64,000 nucleotides of DNA, taken from positions 4,291,501 through 4,355,500 of the forward strand of contig NZ_FNSU01000003.1 of assembly GCF_900105325.1 (NCBI RefSeq). Direction: 5' to 3'. The notes under the pieces were generated by a model that did not search any database, was not told the DNA's origin, and saw nothing but the letters and a program-made list of their open reading frames with translations. Below, piece after piece: positions 53,084 to 62,449 of this stretch (position 1 is its first letter; each line of letters opens with the position of its first letter). This DNA is from Pseudomonas marginalis (GTDB lineage: Bacteria; Pseudomonadota; Gammaproteobacteria; Pseudomonadales; Pseudomonadaceae). Made by a program: the position numbers and the translations under genes.

Positions 53084-54058
53084 ATGCGTAAGTCGCTGAT
53101 GCGTATGACATTGCGTCAATTGCAGATCTTCAATGAAGTGTGCGACTTGCGCTCTTACAGCCGCGCGGCCGAGGAAATGTCTCTCACCCAACCGGCCGTG
53201 AGCCTGCAAATTCGCCAGCTCGAAGAGCTGGTCGGCCAGCCGCTGTTCGATTATGTCGGCAAGAAGCTCTACATGACCGAGGCTGCCGAAGCCCTGCAAC
53301 GGGCCAGCCGGGATATTTTCGGGCGCCTGGAAAACCTCGATATGCAGCTGTCGGACATGCAGGGTTCGTTGCAGGGCCAGCTAAAGCTCGCGATTGAATC
53401 CAGCGCCAAGTACTTCGTGCCGCACCTGTTTGCCGCGTTCAAACGCCAGCATCCCGAGGTGCAACTGCACCTGACCGTGGTCAACCGCGCCCAGGTGATC
53501 CGCCGCCTCTCCGACAACCGCGACGACCTGGTGATCATGTCCATGGTGCCCCAGGACATGGGCCTGGAATTCCTGCCGTTCCTCAACAATCCGATCGTGG
53601 CCGTGGCGCCACCTGATCACCCCTTGAGCCTGCAAGGGCCGTTGCGTTTGCAGGACCTGGAACCCTACACGCTGTTGCTGCGCGAACCGGGCTCCGGCAC
53701 GCGACTGGCCTGCGAGGAGTATTTCAAGGAGAAACGCGTGCACTTCACCCAGACGGTGGAAGTGGCCTCGGCCGAGGCGCAACGTGAATGCGTATGCGCC
53801 GGCCTGGGCGTGGCCTTGCTGACGCGCCATGCGGTCAATATGGAACTGGCCACCGGCGGGCTCAAGGAGCTGCCGGTGGAAGAACTGCCGCTGTACCGCA
53901 GCTGGTGCCTGGTGCAGGCCAAGGCCAAGCGCCTGTCACCGGTGGCCCATGCGTTCCTGGGCTTTATCCGCAGCGAACGGGTGCAGATCAGCGCGTTGGC
54001 TGAACGTTTCGCTGGGCAGCCGCGGGTGCCTGCCAGTGGAGTTCCGGGTAGTCACTGA
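53084..54058 (+). CDS. LysR-family regulator next to pycAB
   Basis: Transcription factor of 324 residues. The helix-turn-helix (about 5-65) is TLRQLQIFNEVCDLRSYSRA then AAEEMSLTQPAVSLQIRQLE. The effector domain shows GQLKLAIESSAKYFVPHLFA and LLREPGSGTRLACEEYFKEK, resembling CbbR-like regulators that sense central-carbon metabolites. Control of the divergent pycAB operon is the natural inference. GAGAGGA precedes the ATG. Its last 71 bases are overlapped on the other strand by a small gene. Confidence 0.9.
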   Translation: MRKSLMRMTLRQLQIFNEVCDLRSYSRAAEEMSLTQPAVSLQIRQLEELVGQPLFDYVGKKLYMTEAAEALQRASRDIFGRLENLDMQLSDMQGSLQGQLKLAIESSAKYFVPHLFAAFKRQHPEVQLHLTVVNRAQVIRRLSDNRDDLVIMSMVPQDMGLEFLPFLNNPIVAVAPPDHPLSLQGPLRLQDLEPYTLLLREPGSGTRLACEEYFKEKRVHFTQTVEVASAEAQRECVCAGLGVALLTRHAVNMELATGGLKELPVEELPLYRSWCLVQAKAKRLSPVAHAFLGFIRSERVQISALAERFAGQPRVPASGVPGSH

Positions 54059-54185
54059 TGCTCTGCTGCAGCTGGCGCTGGTCGCAGCGGTCTTCGATTG
54101 CGCGACGGAACGCCATGCGGCGCTGGTCTTCCTGTTGACGACGGGTCTTGACGGAGCTGTTGCTGTCTTCGTAGGGCCGGGCCAT
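53988..54185 (-). CDS. small PA3496-family protein (putative envelope integrity)
   Basis: Protein of 65 residues starting MARPYEDSNSSVKTRRQQED and continuing QRRMAFRRAIEDRCDQRQLQ. The DSNSSxxxRRxxEDQRR-AFRRAIED pattern is one I associate with the PA3496 family of small charged Pseudomonas proteins; the family's role is unproven. GGGAG lies nine bases before the ATG. The 3' third is antisense to the end of the LysR gene, which makes this a low-visibility gene that automatic callers may drop. A REPIN lies upstream of it. Confidence 0.7.
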   Translation of the reverse strand: MARPYEDSNSSVKTRRQQEDQRRMAFRRAIEDRCDQRQLQQSISDYPELHWQAPAAAQRNVQPTR

Positions 54186-54294
54186 TTGGAGTCTCCCAAT
54201 GCGAGTACGGGGAGTACAGGATGGGTTGTAGCGATGACGGTTTAACGGCGCGGGGGTTACAGGACGATGAATCTTCCGAATAGATAAACAATCC

Positions 54295-54390
54295 AAATGT
54301 GGGAGGGGGCTTGCTCCCGATTACGGTACATCAGCCGATTTCTCTTTGACTGACCCACTGCTATCGGGAGCAAGCCCCCTCCCACATTTT
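54295..54390. repeat. REPIN between the small gene and the RpiR gene
   Basis: AAATGTGGGAGGGGGCTTGC at 54295 and GCAAGCCCCCTCCCACATTT ending near 54389 face each other over about 45 bases. Same family as the elements at 806 and 3514. The pair lies just past the end of the minus-strand RpiR gene and could stop its transcript. Confidence 0.87.
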
Positions 54391-54409
54391 GAGCGTGTAT
54401 GGCCCTGGA

Positions 54410-55276
54410 TCAGTCGTCGAGGGCTTTGACGGACTTGGGCGACAACCGCAGGCTGCGCAAGCTGCGCTTGACGCTCTTGAGGTGGTTGACCAGGCTCGGG
54501 CCCCGCGCCATGGCAACGCCCATCGCCAGCACGTCGATCACCACCAGGTGAGCGATACGCGACGTCAGCGGGGTGTAGATCTCGGTGTCTTCGTGCACAT
54601 CGATCGCCAGGTTGACCGTGGACAGCTCCGCCAACGGCGTCTGGCTCGGGCACAAGGTAATCAATGTCGCACCGCTTTCACGCACCAGGTTGGCGGTGAT
54701 CAGCAGGTCTTTGGAGCGGCCCGACTGGGAAATGCAGATCGCCACGTCGGTCGGTTTCAAGGTCACCGCCGACATCGCCTGCATGTGCGGGTCGCTGTAG
54801 GCCGCTGCGGTCAGCAGCAGGCGGAAAAATTTGTGCTGGGCGTCTGCCGCCACCGCACCGGACGCGCCGAAACCATAGAACTCCACACGCTGGGCCTGGG
54901 ACATGGCGGTCACGGCCTTTTGCAGCTCTACCGGGTCAAGCTTCTCGCGCACCTCCATGAGCGTGTGCAAGGTGGTGTCGAAGATTTTCAGGCTGTAGTC
55001 GGCGACGGAATCGTCTTCGTGAATCGCAAACTGGCCGAAGCTCGCGCCGGCGGCCAGGCTCTGGGCCAGCTTGAGCTTCAAGTCCTGGAACCCGGAGCAA
55101 CCGATGGCGCGGCAGAAGCGCACGATAGTCGGCTCGCTGATGCCCACGCTGTGGGCAAGGTCGGCCATGGAACTGTGCATCACGGCCGCAGGGTCAAGCA
55201 GCACGTGATCGGCAACCTTGAGTTCCGATTTGCGTAACAGGTGGCGCGACTGGGCGATATGTTGCAACAGGTTCAA
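54410..55276 (-). CDS. RpiR/HexR-family transcriptional regulator
   Basis: Regulator of 288 residues. The N-terminal helix-turn-helix domain (about 1-77) reads SMADLAHSVGISEPTIVRFC and GCSGFQDLKLKLAQSLAAG. The C-terminal SIS domain (about 120-260) shows EFYGFGASGAVAADAQHKFF and CISQSGRSKDLLITANLVRE. It resembles HexR, which represses glucose-catabolism genes and senses KDPG, but several N-terminal residues differ from the zwf-linked HexR, so I treat it as a paralogue. No ATG is available near the N-terminus; TTG at 55276 is the probable start. The target is unknown; central carbon control would suit its neighbour pycAB. Confidence 0.85.
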   Translation of the reverse strand: MNLLQHIAQSRHLLRKSELKVADHVLLDPAAVMHSSMADLAHSVGISEPTIVRFCRAIGCSGFQDLKLKLAQSLAAGASFGQFAIHEDDSVADYSLKIFDTTLHTLMEVREKLDPVELQKAVTAMSQAQRVEFYGFGASGAVAADAQHKFFRLLLTAAAYSDPHMQAMSAVTLKPTDVAICISQSGRSKDLLITANLVRESGATLITLCPSQTPLAELSTVNLAIDVHEDTEIYTPLTSRIAHLVVIDVLAMGVAMARGPSLVNHLKSVKRSLRSLRLSPKSVKALDD

Positions 55277-55437
55277 AGGGCAGGACTCTTGTTATTGGCA
55301 GGGCCAGGGATGTAGCAAGCTTGTAGTTATACTACAAGAATTGCCGTTTTGCCCGCCCGATGCATCACTAAATCGCCCTGATGCCCTTTGAATCAGCGGG
55401 CAGCTGCCTTGTAGCCATAGGGGCGTGCGGACTGTCT

Positions 55438-58311
55438 TCAGGGAAAATCTGCATTGTTGCGTAACAAATCTGCCAGCCCTTCGGCCTCCATCGGCCGACT
55501 GATCAGGTAGCCCTGCACCTCATCGCATCGTTCTGTACGCAGGAAATCCAGCTGCTGCTGATCTTCCACGCCTTCGGCCACCACTTTGAGCGCCAGTCCG
55601 TGCGCCATCGCAATGATCGCTCGGGTAATGGCGGCGTCTTCCCGCCCCTGACCGAGGCCGCGGATAAAGGTCTGGTCGATCTTTACGTAATCCACAGGGA
55701 TACGCTTGAGGTAACTGAGGGATGAATAGCCGGTGCCAAAGTCGTCGATGGCCAGCTTCACGCCCAGGTCGCGCAGTTGCTGGAAGGTCGCGATGATGTG
55801 TTCAACACTGTCGAGCAACTGGCTCTCGGTCAGTTCCAGTTCGAGGTATTGCGGGTCAAGGCCGGTTTCTTCCAGTACCTGGCGCACCAGGCTGACCAGC
55901 TTGCCCTGGCGCAACTGGTGCACCGAGAGGTTCACCGACACGCGGATCGGTGCCAGCCCCTGGCGCTGCCACTCACAGGCTTGCCAGCAGGCCTCGCGCA
56001 GCACGAATTCGCCCAGCGGTACGATCAGGCCCGTTTCTTCGGCCAGGCCGATAAAGTCGCCTGGCGGCACCATGCCCCATTGCGGATGTTCCCAGCGGAT
56101 CAACGCTTCGGCAGCGTTCAGCTTGCCGGTGGCCAGGCACAGTTTCGGCTGGTAGAACACCGTGAGCTGGCGCTCATCGATGGCTTTGCGCAGATGGTTT
56201 TCCAGCTGCAAACGCTCCAGGGTGCTGGCTTGCAGGCTGTCGGTGTAGAACTGGAAGTTATTGCCGCCCAAGTGCTTGGCGTGCTGCATGGCCATGTTCG
56301 ATTGACTGACCAGCGCGGAAATTTCCCGCGCGTTATCCGGCAACAGGCTGATACCCATCGACGCACTCACCACCAACTCATGCCCTTCCACCGTCACCGG
56401 CACCCGCAGTTTGGCCAGCAGCCGTGTGGCCACCCGCGCCAGGCTCGACAGGTTGCCGTAGGCGTCGAACAGCACGGCGAACTCATCGCCGGACAAACGC
56501 GCGATGGTGTCAGCCTCGGGCAAGGCATTGATCAACCGACGGGCCATTTTTTGCAGCAACTGGTCGGCCACTTCATGGCCCAGGCTGTCATTGAGCAACT
56601 TGAAGCGGTCGAGGTTGATATGCAGCAACGCCAGGCTGCGCCCGCCCTGGCGTACACGCTGATGGGCCTCGCGCAGCCGTTCGCGGAACAGCGAGCGGTT
56701 GGCCAGGCCGGTCAACTCATCGTAGTGGGTGAGGTAGCGCATGCGCTCCTCGGATTCGCGCCGCGCCGATAGATCGGCGAAGAAGCCCACGATATGACTG
56801 ACTTTTCCGCGAACATCGCGCACCACGTTCAGTTGCAGCCATTGCGGGTACAGTTCGCCATTCTTACGCGTTTCTACCAATTCGCCCTGCCAGGTCCCAT
56901 GCGTGAGCAGCGCTTGGCGGATCACCGGGAAGTGGCGCCGCGCATCACGACTGCTGGGCAGCTCGACGACGTTGCGACCGAGCATGTCATCGATCTCAAA
57001 GCCAGTGACACGGCTGAAAGCCTGATTGACGGCGATTAATTTGTAGTCCGGATCAAGGATCACAATGCCTTCGCTGGCCGCCTCGAACACGGTCGAGGCC
57101 AGTCGCTGTTGCTCCTCCAGGGCTTTGCCGGCGCTGACGTCGCGGCGTGTGCCGAGCATTCGAATCACTCGCCCGCTCGGCGCGCGCTCTACGGCGCGAC
57201 CACGGTCTTCGATCCATACCCAGTGACCATCGCCATGGCGCACGCGGTATTCCACCTGGTAATCCTCAGTGCGCCCTTTAAGGTGCTCCACCAGCGCCCG
57301 CTTGAGCAGCGGCAGGTCGTCGGGGTGCAGGCGCGGCTTGAGGTGGCCGAGCATGGCCGTGACGTACTCGGGCTCGAGGCCGAACAGCTCTTTGAGCTGG
57401 GTGTGATGAACCTCATCGGTTTGCAGGTTCCAGTCCCACAGGCCCAGCTCACTGGCTTGCAGGGCCATGGCCAGGCGCGCCTCGCTTTTATTCAGGGCCA
57501 GGCTGGCGGCGTCCAGTTCCTGGCTGCGTTGTGCCACGCGGTCCTGCAGGCCGATCTGCGCCTCACGTAGTTCCTGCTCAACCTGACGCCGCTGCTCGAC
57601 TTCGCGCACCAGATCCTGATTCAGCTGCTCGCTGCGCTGCTGCGCCTGCTGCAGATGCTCGATCAATGCCTGGTTCTGGAAACGCCGCAGCAGCCCGCGC
57701 TGGATCAGGCGGTTGACCTGCCACGCCACCACGCTCAGGGACGCCAGCAGGATCAGGCCGAGCACACCCCAGCCCTGTTGCTGCGGGGCGCCATTCCAGA
57801 ACAGATAGACAATCGCCGGCACCAGGCACGGCAAGGCAAAGGACAGGAACGCCGGAAAGCTCACTGCATAGGCGACGCTGGCTGACAGCGTCGCCGCACC
57901 GATCAGGCCGAACACCCAGGCCTGCTGCATGAAGCTGTCCACCGGCACCAGGGCGATGGCTGCGGTGGCCAGGGTCAGTCCGCTGACCGCCGAACCCAGC
58001 ATGAACATGCGCCGCCAGATGGGTTGGGCCTGACGGCTGGGCATGGCCGAATCAAAGGCCGCCACCTGGATCACACGCATCGCCACCAGGGCCAGCAGCC
58101 ACACCAGCCAGACGCTGTCGAGCAGGTATTGCCTGGGGTTCCACAGCAGCCAGGCGCAGACCAGGCCGTTGACCAGCATTAATAAGGTGGGCAGCAACGA
58201 GCCCTGATAGAGCAGGCGTGTGCGCTCGACCGCCATCTCGGTAGCGTAATGTTTGCGGATAACCTGCGCGGGCGCCGCCGAGGGGCCGAGCAGGTCGGTG
58301 CTGAGAGTCAT
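55438..58311 (-). CDS. membrane PAS-PAS-GGDEF-EAL protein (cyclic di-GMP turnover)
   Basis: Protein of 957 residues. Six hydrophobic helices occupy about residues 35-225 (for example WLVWLLALVAMRVIQVAAFD). A coiled coil (about 230-305) joins them to two PAS domains (about 310-435 and 440-560). The GGDEF domain has SGDEF at 607-611 (RLSGDEFAVLF), a tolerated variant. The EAL domain is intact: AEALIRWEHP with E735, then LAIDDFGTGYSSLSYLKRIP and VAEGVEDQQQ. It is therefore probably a phosphodiesterase, perhaps bifunctional. The ATG at 58311 begins a normal N-terminus; the open frame extends to 58470. Divergent from uvrD, as PA5442-PA5443 (from memory). Confidence 0.9.
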   Translation of the reverse strand: MTLSTDLLGPSAAPAQVIRKHYATEMAVERTRLLYQGSLLPTLLMLVNGLVCAWLLWNPRQYLLDSVWLVWLLALVAMRVIQVAAFDSAMPSRQAQPIWRRMFMLGSAVSGLTLATAAIALVPVDSFMQQAWVFGLIGAATLSASVAYAVSFPAFLSFALPCLVPAIVYLFWNGAPQQQGWGVLGLILLASLSVVAWQVNRLIQRGLLRRFQNQALIEHLQQAQQRSEQLNQDLVREVEQRRQVEQELREAQIGLQDRVAQRSQELDAASLALNKSEARLAMALQASELGLWDWNLQTDEVHHTQLKELFGLEPEYVTAMLGHLKPRLHPDDLPLLKRALVEHLKGRTEDYQVEYRVRHGDGHWVWIEDRGRAVERAPSGRVIRMLGTRRDVSAGKALEEQQRLASTVFEAASEGIVILDPDYKLIAVNQAFSRVTGFEIDDMLGRNVVELPSSRDARRHFPVIRQALLTHGTWQGELVETRKNGELYPQWLQLNVVRDVRGKVSHIVGFFADLSARRESEERMRYLTHYDELTGLANRSLFRERLREAHQRVRQGGRSLALLHINLDRFKLLNDSLGHEVADQLLQKMARRLINALPEADTIARLSGDEFAVLFDAYGNLSSLARVATRLLAKLRVPVTVEGHELVVSASMGISLLPDNAREISALVSQSNMAMQHAKHLGGNNFQFYTDSLQASTLERLQLENHLRKAIDERQLTVFYQPKLCLATGKLNAAEALIRWEHPQWGMVPPGDFIGLAEETGLIVPLGEFVLREACWQACEWQRQGLAPIRVSVNLSVHQLRQGKLVSLVRQVLEETGLDPQYLELELTESQLLDSVEHIIATFQQLRDLGVKLAIDDFGTGYSSLSYLKRIPVDYVKIDQTFIRGLGQGREDAAITRAIIAMAHGLALKVVAEGVEDQQQLDFLRTERCDEVQGYLISRPMEAEGLADLLRNNADFP

Positions 58312-58590
58312 AGGCAGTGTTCTTATAATGGTGAGCCCGAAACGTCGACGGAGCATACACAAGCAAGCGCTTGGGCCAAACTGCTCCAGATCATAAAAGT
58401 CACCCTGTGAACAGCCGCAAACCTTGGGGCCAGACCCCTTGAGCGAGGCACGGCGCGGGCTGTGGCCCATGACTTACCGGTCATCAGCCCTGCCAGAATG
58501 TTTGCCCGGCCGGGACCACGCGAGACGTTTTGCGTCGACCACCCGGCATTGGGATTTGCCCGAGCCCCCTTAGGCCCATAGAATGCGCCG

Positions 58591-60774
58591 ATGCGCGATG
58601 ATCTCTCTCTTTTGCTGAACTCCCTCAACGATGCCCAACGCCAGGCCGTAGCGGCCCCCGTTGGCCGTCAGTTAGTCCTGGCCGGTGCTGGCTCCGGTAA
58701 AACCCGAGTGCTGGTGCACCGTATCGCCTGGTTGATCCAGGTCGAGAACGCTTCCCCGCATTCGATCCTGTCGGTGACTTTCACCAACAAGGCCGCTGCC
58801 GAGATGCGCCACCGCATCGAGCAGTTGATGGGCATCAGCCCGGCCGGTATGTGGGTGGGCACCTTCCACGGCCTGGCGCACCGCCTGTTGCGGGCACACT
58901 GGCAGGAAGCGGGCCTGGCCCAGACCTTCCAGATCCTCGACAGCGATGACCAGCAACGCCTGGTCAAGCGCGTGATCCGTGAGCTGGGCCTCGACGAGCA
59001 GCGCTGGCCGGCGCGCCAGGCCCAGTGGTTTATCAACGGCCAGAAAGACGAAGGCCTGCGCCCGCAGCACATCCAGGCCAGCGGCGATTTGTTCCTGGCC
59101 ACCATGCGCAGCATTTATGAAGCCTACGAGGCGGCCTGCGCCCGCGCTGGCGTTATCGACTTCTCCGAGCTGCTGCTGCGCGCCCTCGACCTGTGGCGCG
59201 ACAATCCGGGTTTGCTGGCCCATTACCAGAAACGCTTCCGTCACATTCTGGTGGACGAGTTCCAGGACACCAACGCCGTGCAGTACGCCTGGTTGCGTCT
59301 GCTGGCCAAGGGCGGCGACAGCCTGATGGTGGTGGGCGACGACGACCAGTCGATCTACGGCTGGCGTGGCGCGAAAATCGAGAACATCTACCAGTATTCC
59401 GAGGACTTCCCGGACGCGGTCACCATCCGCCTGGAGCAGAACTACCGCTCCACCGCCGGCATCCTCAAGGCCGCCAACGCCTTGATCGCCAACAACACCG
59501 GGCGCCTGGGCAAAGAGCTGTGGACCGACGGCGGCGAAGGCGAGGCGATCAACCTGTATGCCGCGTTCAACGAGCACGATGAAGCGCGCTACGTGGTGGA
59601 AACCATCGAAAGCGCGCTGAAAACCGGCCTTGCCCGTAGCGATATTGCGATTCTGTACCGTTCCAACGCCCAATCGCGGGTGCTGGAAGAAGCCTTGCTG
59701 CGCGAGCGCATCCCGTACCGCATTTATGGCGGCCAGCGCTTCTTCGAGCGTGCGGAAATCAAGAACGCCATGGCATACCTGCGTTTGCTCGAAGGCCGTG
59801 GCAACGACGCGGCACTGGAGCGGGTGATCAATATCCCGGCCCGTGGCATCGGCGAGAAAACCGTCGAGGCGATTCGCGACCACGCGCGCCATGCCGATGT
59901 GTCGATGTGGGAGTCCATGCGCCTGCTCATCGCCAATAAAGGCCTGACCGGCCGTGCTGCCGGGGCGCTGGGGGTGTTTGTCGAGTTGATCGAGAACCTC
60001 GCGGCCAAGTGTTCGGAAATGCCCCTGCACCTGATGACCCAGACGGTGATCGAGCAATCCGGGCTGATTGCCTATCACGAAGCGGAAAAAGGCGAGAAAG
60101 GCCAGGCCCGGGTAGAAAACCTCGAGGAACTGGTCAGCGCCGCCCGCGCGTTCGAAAACACCGAGGAAGACGAAGAGCTGACTCCGCTCGCCGCCTTCCT
60201 CGGCCATGCGTCCCTGGAGGCCGGCGATACTCAGGCCGATGAGCATGAAGACAGCATCCAGTTGATGACCTTGCACAGCGCCAAGGGCCTGGAGTTTCCG
60301 TATGTGTTCCTGGTGGGCATGGAAGAAGGCCTGTTCCCCCACAAGATGAGCCTGGAAGAGCCCGGCCGTCTTGAAGAGGAACGCCGCCTGGCCTATGTGG
60401 GCATCACCCGCGCAATGCAGAACCTGGTGATGACCTACGCCGAGACCCGACGCCTGTACGGCAGCGAGACCTACAACAAGGTATCGCGCTTCGTACGTGA
60501 AGTGCCGAAGGGACTGATCCAGGAAGTGCGCCTGTCCAACAGCGTCAGCCGCCCGTTCGGCGGGGGCCAGCAGCAGAACTCCAGCAACATGTTCGCCGGT
60601 TCCGAGATTCCGGAAACCCCATTCAGCCTGGGCCAGCAGGTCAGGCATGCGATCTTCGGCGAAGGCGTGATCCTCAACTTCGAAGGCGCCGGAGCCCAGG
60701 CACGGGTGCAGGTGAACTTCGCCGAAGGCAGCAAATGGCTGATGATGGGCTACGCGAAGCTCGAAGCGGTCTGA
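58591..60774 (+). CDS. uvrD: DNA helicase II UvrD
   Basis: Superfamily 1A 3'-5' helicase of nucleotide-excision and mismatch repair, 727 residues. Motif I is LAGAGSGKT (30-38), Ia VTFTNKAAAEMRHRI, II LVDEFQDTN, III VVGDDDQSIYGWRGA, IV QNYRSTAGIL, V LHSAKGLEFPYVFLVGMEEG and VI RRLAYVGITRAM. The C-terminal Tudor-like end reads GQQVRHAIFGEGVILNFEG. Length and order are standard. The ATG at 58591 follows a weak ribosome site. Confidence 0.97.
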   Translation: MRDDLSLLLNSLNDAQRQAVAAPVGRQLVLAGAGSGKTRVLVHRIAWLIQVENASPHSILSVTFTNKAAAEMRHRIEQLMGISPAGMWVGTFHGLAHRLLRAHWQEAGLAQTFQILDSDDQQRLVKRVIRELGLDEQRWPARQAQWFINGQKDEGLRPQHIQASGDLFLATMRSIYEAYEAACARAGVIDFSELLLRALDLWRDNPGLLAHYQKRFRHILVDEFQDTNAVQYAWLRLLAKGGDSLMVVGDDDQSIYGWRGAKIENIYQYSEDFPDAVTIRLEQNYRSTAGILKAANALIANNTGRLGKELWTDGGEGEAINLYAAFNEHDEARYVVETIESALKTGLARSDIAILYRSNAQSRVLEEALLRERIPYRIYGGQRFFERAEIKNAMAYLRLLEGRGNDAALERVINIPARGIGEKTVEAIRDHARHADVSMWESMRLLIANKGLTGRAAGALGVFVELIENLAAKCSEMPLHLMTQTVIEQSGLIAYHEAEKGEKGQARVENLEELVSAARAFENTEEDEELTPLAAFLGHASLEAGDTQADEHEDSIQLMTLHSAKGLEFPYVFLVGMEEGLFPHKMSLEEPGRLEEERRLAYVGITRAMQNLVMTYAETRRLYGSETYNKVSRFVREVPKGLIQEVRLSNSVSRPFGGGQQQNSSNMFAGSEIPETPFSLGQQVRHAIFGEGVILNFEGAGAQARVQVNFAEGSKWLMMGYAKLEAV

Positions 60775-60796
60775 AACATTTGCCAACATGAAGGTT

Positions 60797-60833
60797 ATTG
60801 GCCCGCCCTTGTTTTTAACGAGCGCGGGCCAAT
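60797..60833 (+). terminator. hairpin after uvrD
   Basis: ATTGGCCCGC and GCGGGCCAAT form a perfect 10-bp stem over a 17-base loop, 22 bases after the uvrD stop. There is no T-tract after the stem. Confidence 0.5.
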
Positions 60834-60963
60834 ATCTGTAATACGTCCTACAGACCATTCTGATTCGGTCTTACGCAAAAGCCCGAAACATTATGTCGCT
60901 AGCCACTGTCACTACACCTGTGCAACATGGCGCGCGTGCAATCCACAAATGGGAATTCCCTTT

Positions 60964-61833
60964 ATGAAACGTTTTCTTAGCATCGCCATGGCGTTGTGCA
61001 TCGGCCTGACGATGAGCCTCGACGCCAACGCCAAACGCTTCGGTGGCGGCAAAAGCTCGGGCGCGGCGCCGACTCACCAGACCAGCCAAATGGCTCCATC
61101 CGCCGGTGCCGGCGGTGCTGCCGCTACCGCAGGCGCAGCCGGTGCTGCCGGCGCCGCTGCCAAGGCCGGCGGTGCTTCGCGCTGGTTGGGCCCTCTGGCC
61201 GGTATCGCGGCCGGTGGCCTGCTCGCTTCCATGTTCATGGGCGGCGGCTTCCAGGGCATGCAGATCTTCGACATCCTGATCATGGCGGTCATCGCCTTCC
61301 TGGTCTTCCGTTTCATCGCCGCCCGTCGCCGCAAGCAGCAGGAGCAAATGGCTCCGGCCGGCGCGCCGATGCAGCGTGAAGTGTTCGAGCAGAAGCCAGC
61401 CATGGGTTCGATCTTCGGTGGTTCGGCAGCGCCTGCCGCAGCCCGCCCGGTGATCAACGCACCGGCGTGGTTCAACGAAGAGCGTTTCGTCGAAGCGGCC
61501 CGCAGCCACTTCCAGTCCCTGCAGCAGCACTGGGACGCCAACGAAATGGACAAGATCTCCGAGTTCGTGACCCCGCAACTGCTGGAGTTCCTCAAGCGCG
61601 AACGCGCCGACCTGGGCGACGGCTTCCAGTCGACCTATATCGACGACCTGCACGTGCAACTGGAAGGTGTGGATGATCGCGCCGACAAGACCATCGCAAC
61701 GTTGACCTTCAGTGGCGTGTCGAAGACTTCGCGTTTCGACCAGGGTGAAGTGTTCAGCGAAAGCTGGAACATGGAACGTGCCCAAGGCGACAACCAGCCA
61801 TGGCTGGTCGCCGGTATCCGCCAGAACGGCTGA
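60964..61833 (+). CDS. Tim44-like domain membrane protein
   Basis: Protein of 289 residues. A signal-like helix (MKRFLSIAMALCIGLTMSLD) is followed by a Gly/Ala-rich low-complexity stretch (about 30-75), then one or two membrane segments (LAGIAAGGLLASMFM and IFDILIMAVIAFLVFRFIAA) and a basic cytoplasmic turn (RRRKQQ). The C-terminal Tim44-like fold (about 160-289) includes EERFVEAARSHFQSLQQHWD and FVTPQLLEFLKRERADLG. The bacterial role of this family is not established. The ATG at 60964 starts the hydrophobic helix. Confidence 0.88.
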   Translation: MKRFLSIAMALCIGLTMSLDANAKRFGGGKSSGAAPTHQTSQMAPSAGAGGAAATAGAAGAAGAAAKAGGASRWLGPLAGIAAGGLLASMFMGGGFQGMQIFDILIMAVIAFLVFRFIAARRRKQQEQMAPAGAPMQREVFEQKPAMGSIFGGSAAPAAARPVINAPAWFNEERFVEAARSHFQSLQQHWDANEMDKISEFVTPQLLEFLKRERADLGDGFQSTYIDDLHVQLEGVDDRADKTIATLTFSGVSKTSRFDQGEVFSESWNMERAQGDNQPWLVAGIRQNG

Positions 61834-61858
61834 TACCCACGCGCTTGAGCAAGCCGTA

Positions 61859-61890
61859 ACAAAACCCCGGACCTGTCCGGGGTTTTCTAT
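61859..61890. terminator. intrinsic terminator after the Tim44-like gene
   Basis: AAAACCCCGGA and TCCGGGGTTTT form an 11-bp stem with loop CCTG, followed by CTATTTC. A/T flanks on both sides make it potentially bidirectional. Confidence 0.85.
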
Positions 61891-61966
61891 TTCACGGTTG
61901 CACTTATGGCGAGCTACTGTATAAAACGCCCCTATAAACCGCGCCATCAGCAAGAGGATCCCGGCC

Positions 61967-62374
61967 GTGGAAGAAATCATCGAACAATTGCGTGAAGCCA
62001 ATGAACCGGTTCCGGTTCCTCTGGAGTTGCCTGACGAAGATCAATTGGTGGAAATCGAGGAACAGCTGTTCATCGACATCCCGTTTGTCTTTCGTGAATT
62101 CCTGCTGACCGTCAGCGATGTGGTGTACGGCAGCCTGGAGCCGGTGACCGTCACCGACCCGCAATCCCACACCTACCTGCCGGACGTGGCTGCCAACGCC
62201 TGGGATGCCGGTGTTGACCGCAGCATGATCCCGATCTGCCAGGACGGTGACGATTACTACTGCGTCGAAGAAGACGGCACCGTGGTGCTGTGGTCCGGCG
62301 AAGAAGAACTCGTCACCGAAGAGACCTGGGAATCGGTGTGGCACTGGGCGCGGGACGTCTGGCTGGAAAGCTGA
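61967..62374 (+). CDS. SMI1/KNR4 family protein
   Basis: Acidic cytoplasmic protein of 135 residues. The SMI1/KNR4 (SUKH-like) pattern is visible: LELPDEDQLVEIEEQLFIDI, PFVFREFLLTVSDVVYG, LEPVTVTDP and MIPICQDGDDYYCVEEDGTV with VLWSGEEELVTEETWESV. SUKH proteins are often immunity proteins of contact toxin systems, but a conserved solitary copy like this, beside uvrD, may be a housekeeping member. No toxin gene adjoins it. Translation begins at GTG 61967 with AAGAGGA upstream. Confidence 0.85.
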   Translation: MEEIIEQLREANEPVPVPLELPDEDQLVEIEEQLFIDIPFVFREFLLTVSDVVYGSLEPVTVTDPQSHTYLPDVAANAWDAGVDRSMIPICQDGDDYYCVEEDGTVVLWSGEEELVTEETWESVWHWARDVWLES

Positions 62375-62386
62375 GACCTGACCCCC

Positions 62387-62447
62387 GTGGCGAACGGGCT
62401 TGCGGTGGTGAGCGGGCTTGTCCCGCGCCGGGCCGCATAGCGGCCCC
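62387..62447. repeat. REP-like hairpins between convergent genes
   Basis: GCGGG-CTTGT-CCCGC (62412-62426) and GGGCCGC-ATA-GCGGCCC (62430-62446) are two adjoining stems in the gap between the SMI1/KNR4 stop and the Kef stop. The sequence resembles a common fluorescens-group REP and may end both transcripts. Confidence 0.7.
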
Positions 62448-62449
62448 CA

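Noticed and set aside
58672..60858. 728-codon minus-strand frame opposite uvrD
   Set aside because: It covers a complete helicase gene with all motifs; the antisense product is low-complexity.
61967..62374. SMI1/KNR4 protein as immunity protein for the giant DUF6543 proteins
   Set aside because: It is more than 20 kb away, among conserved core genes, with no toxin gene next to it.
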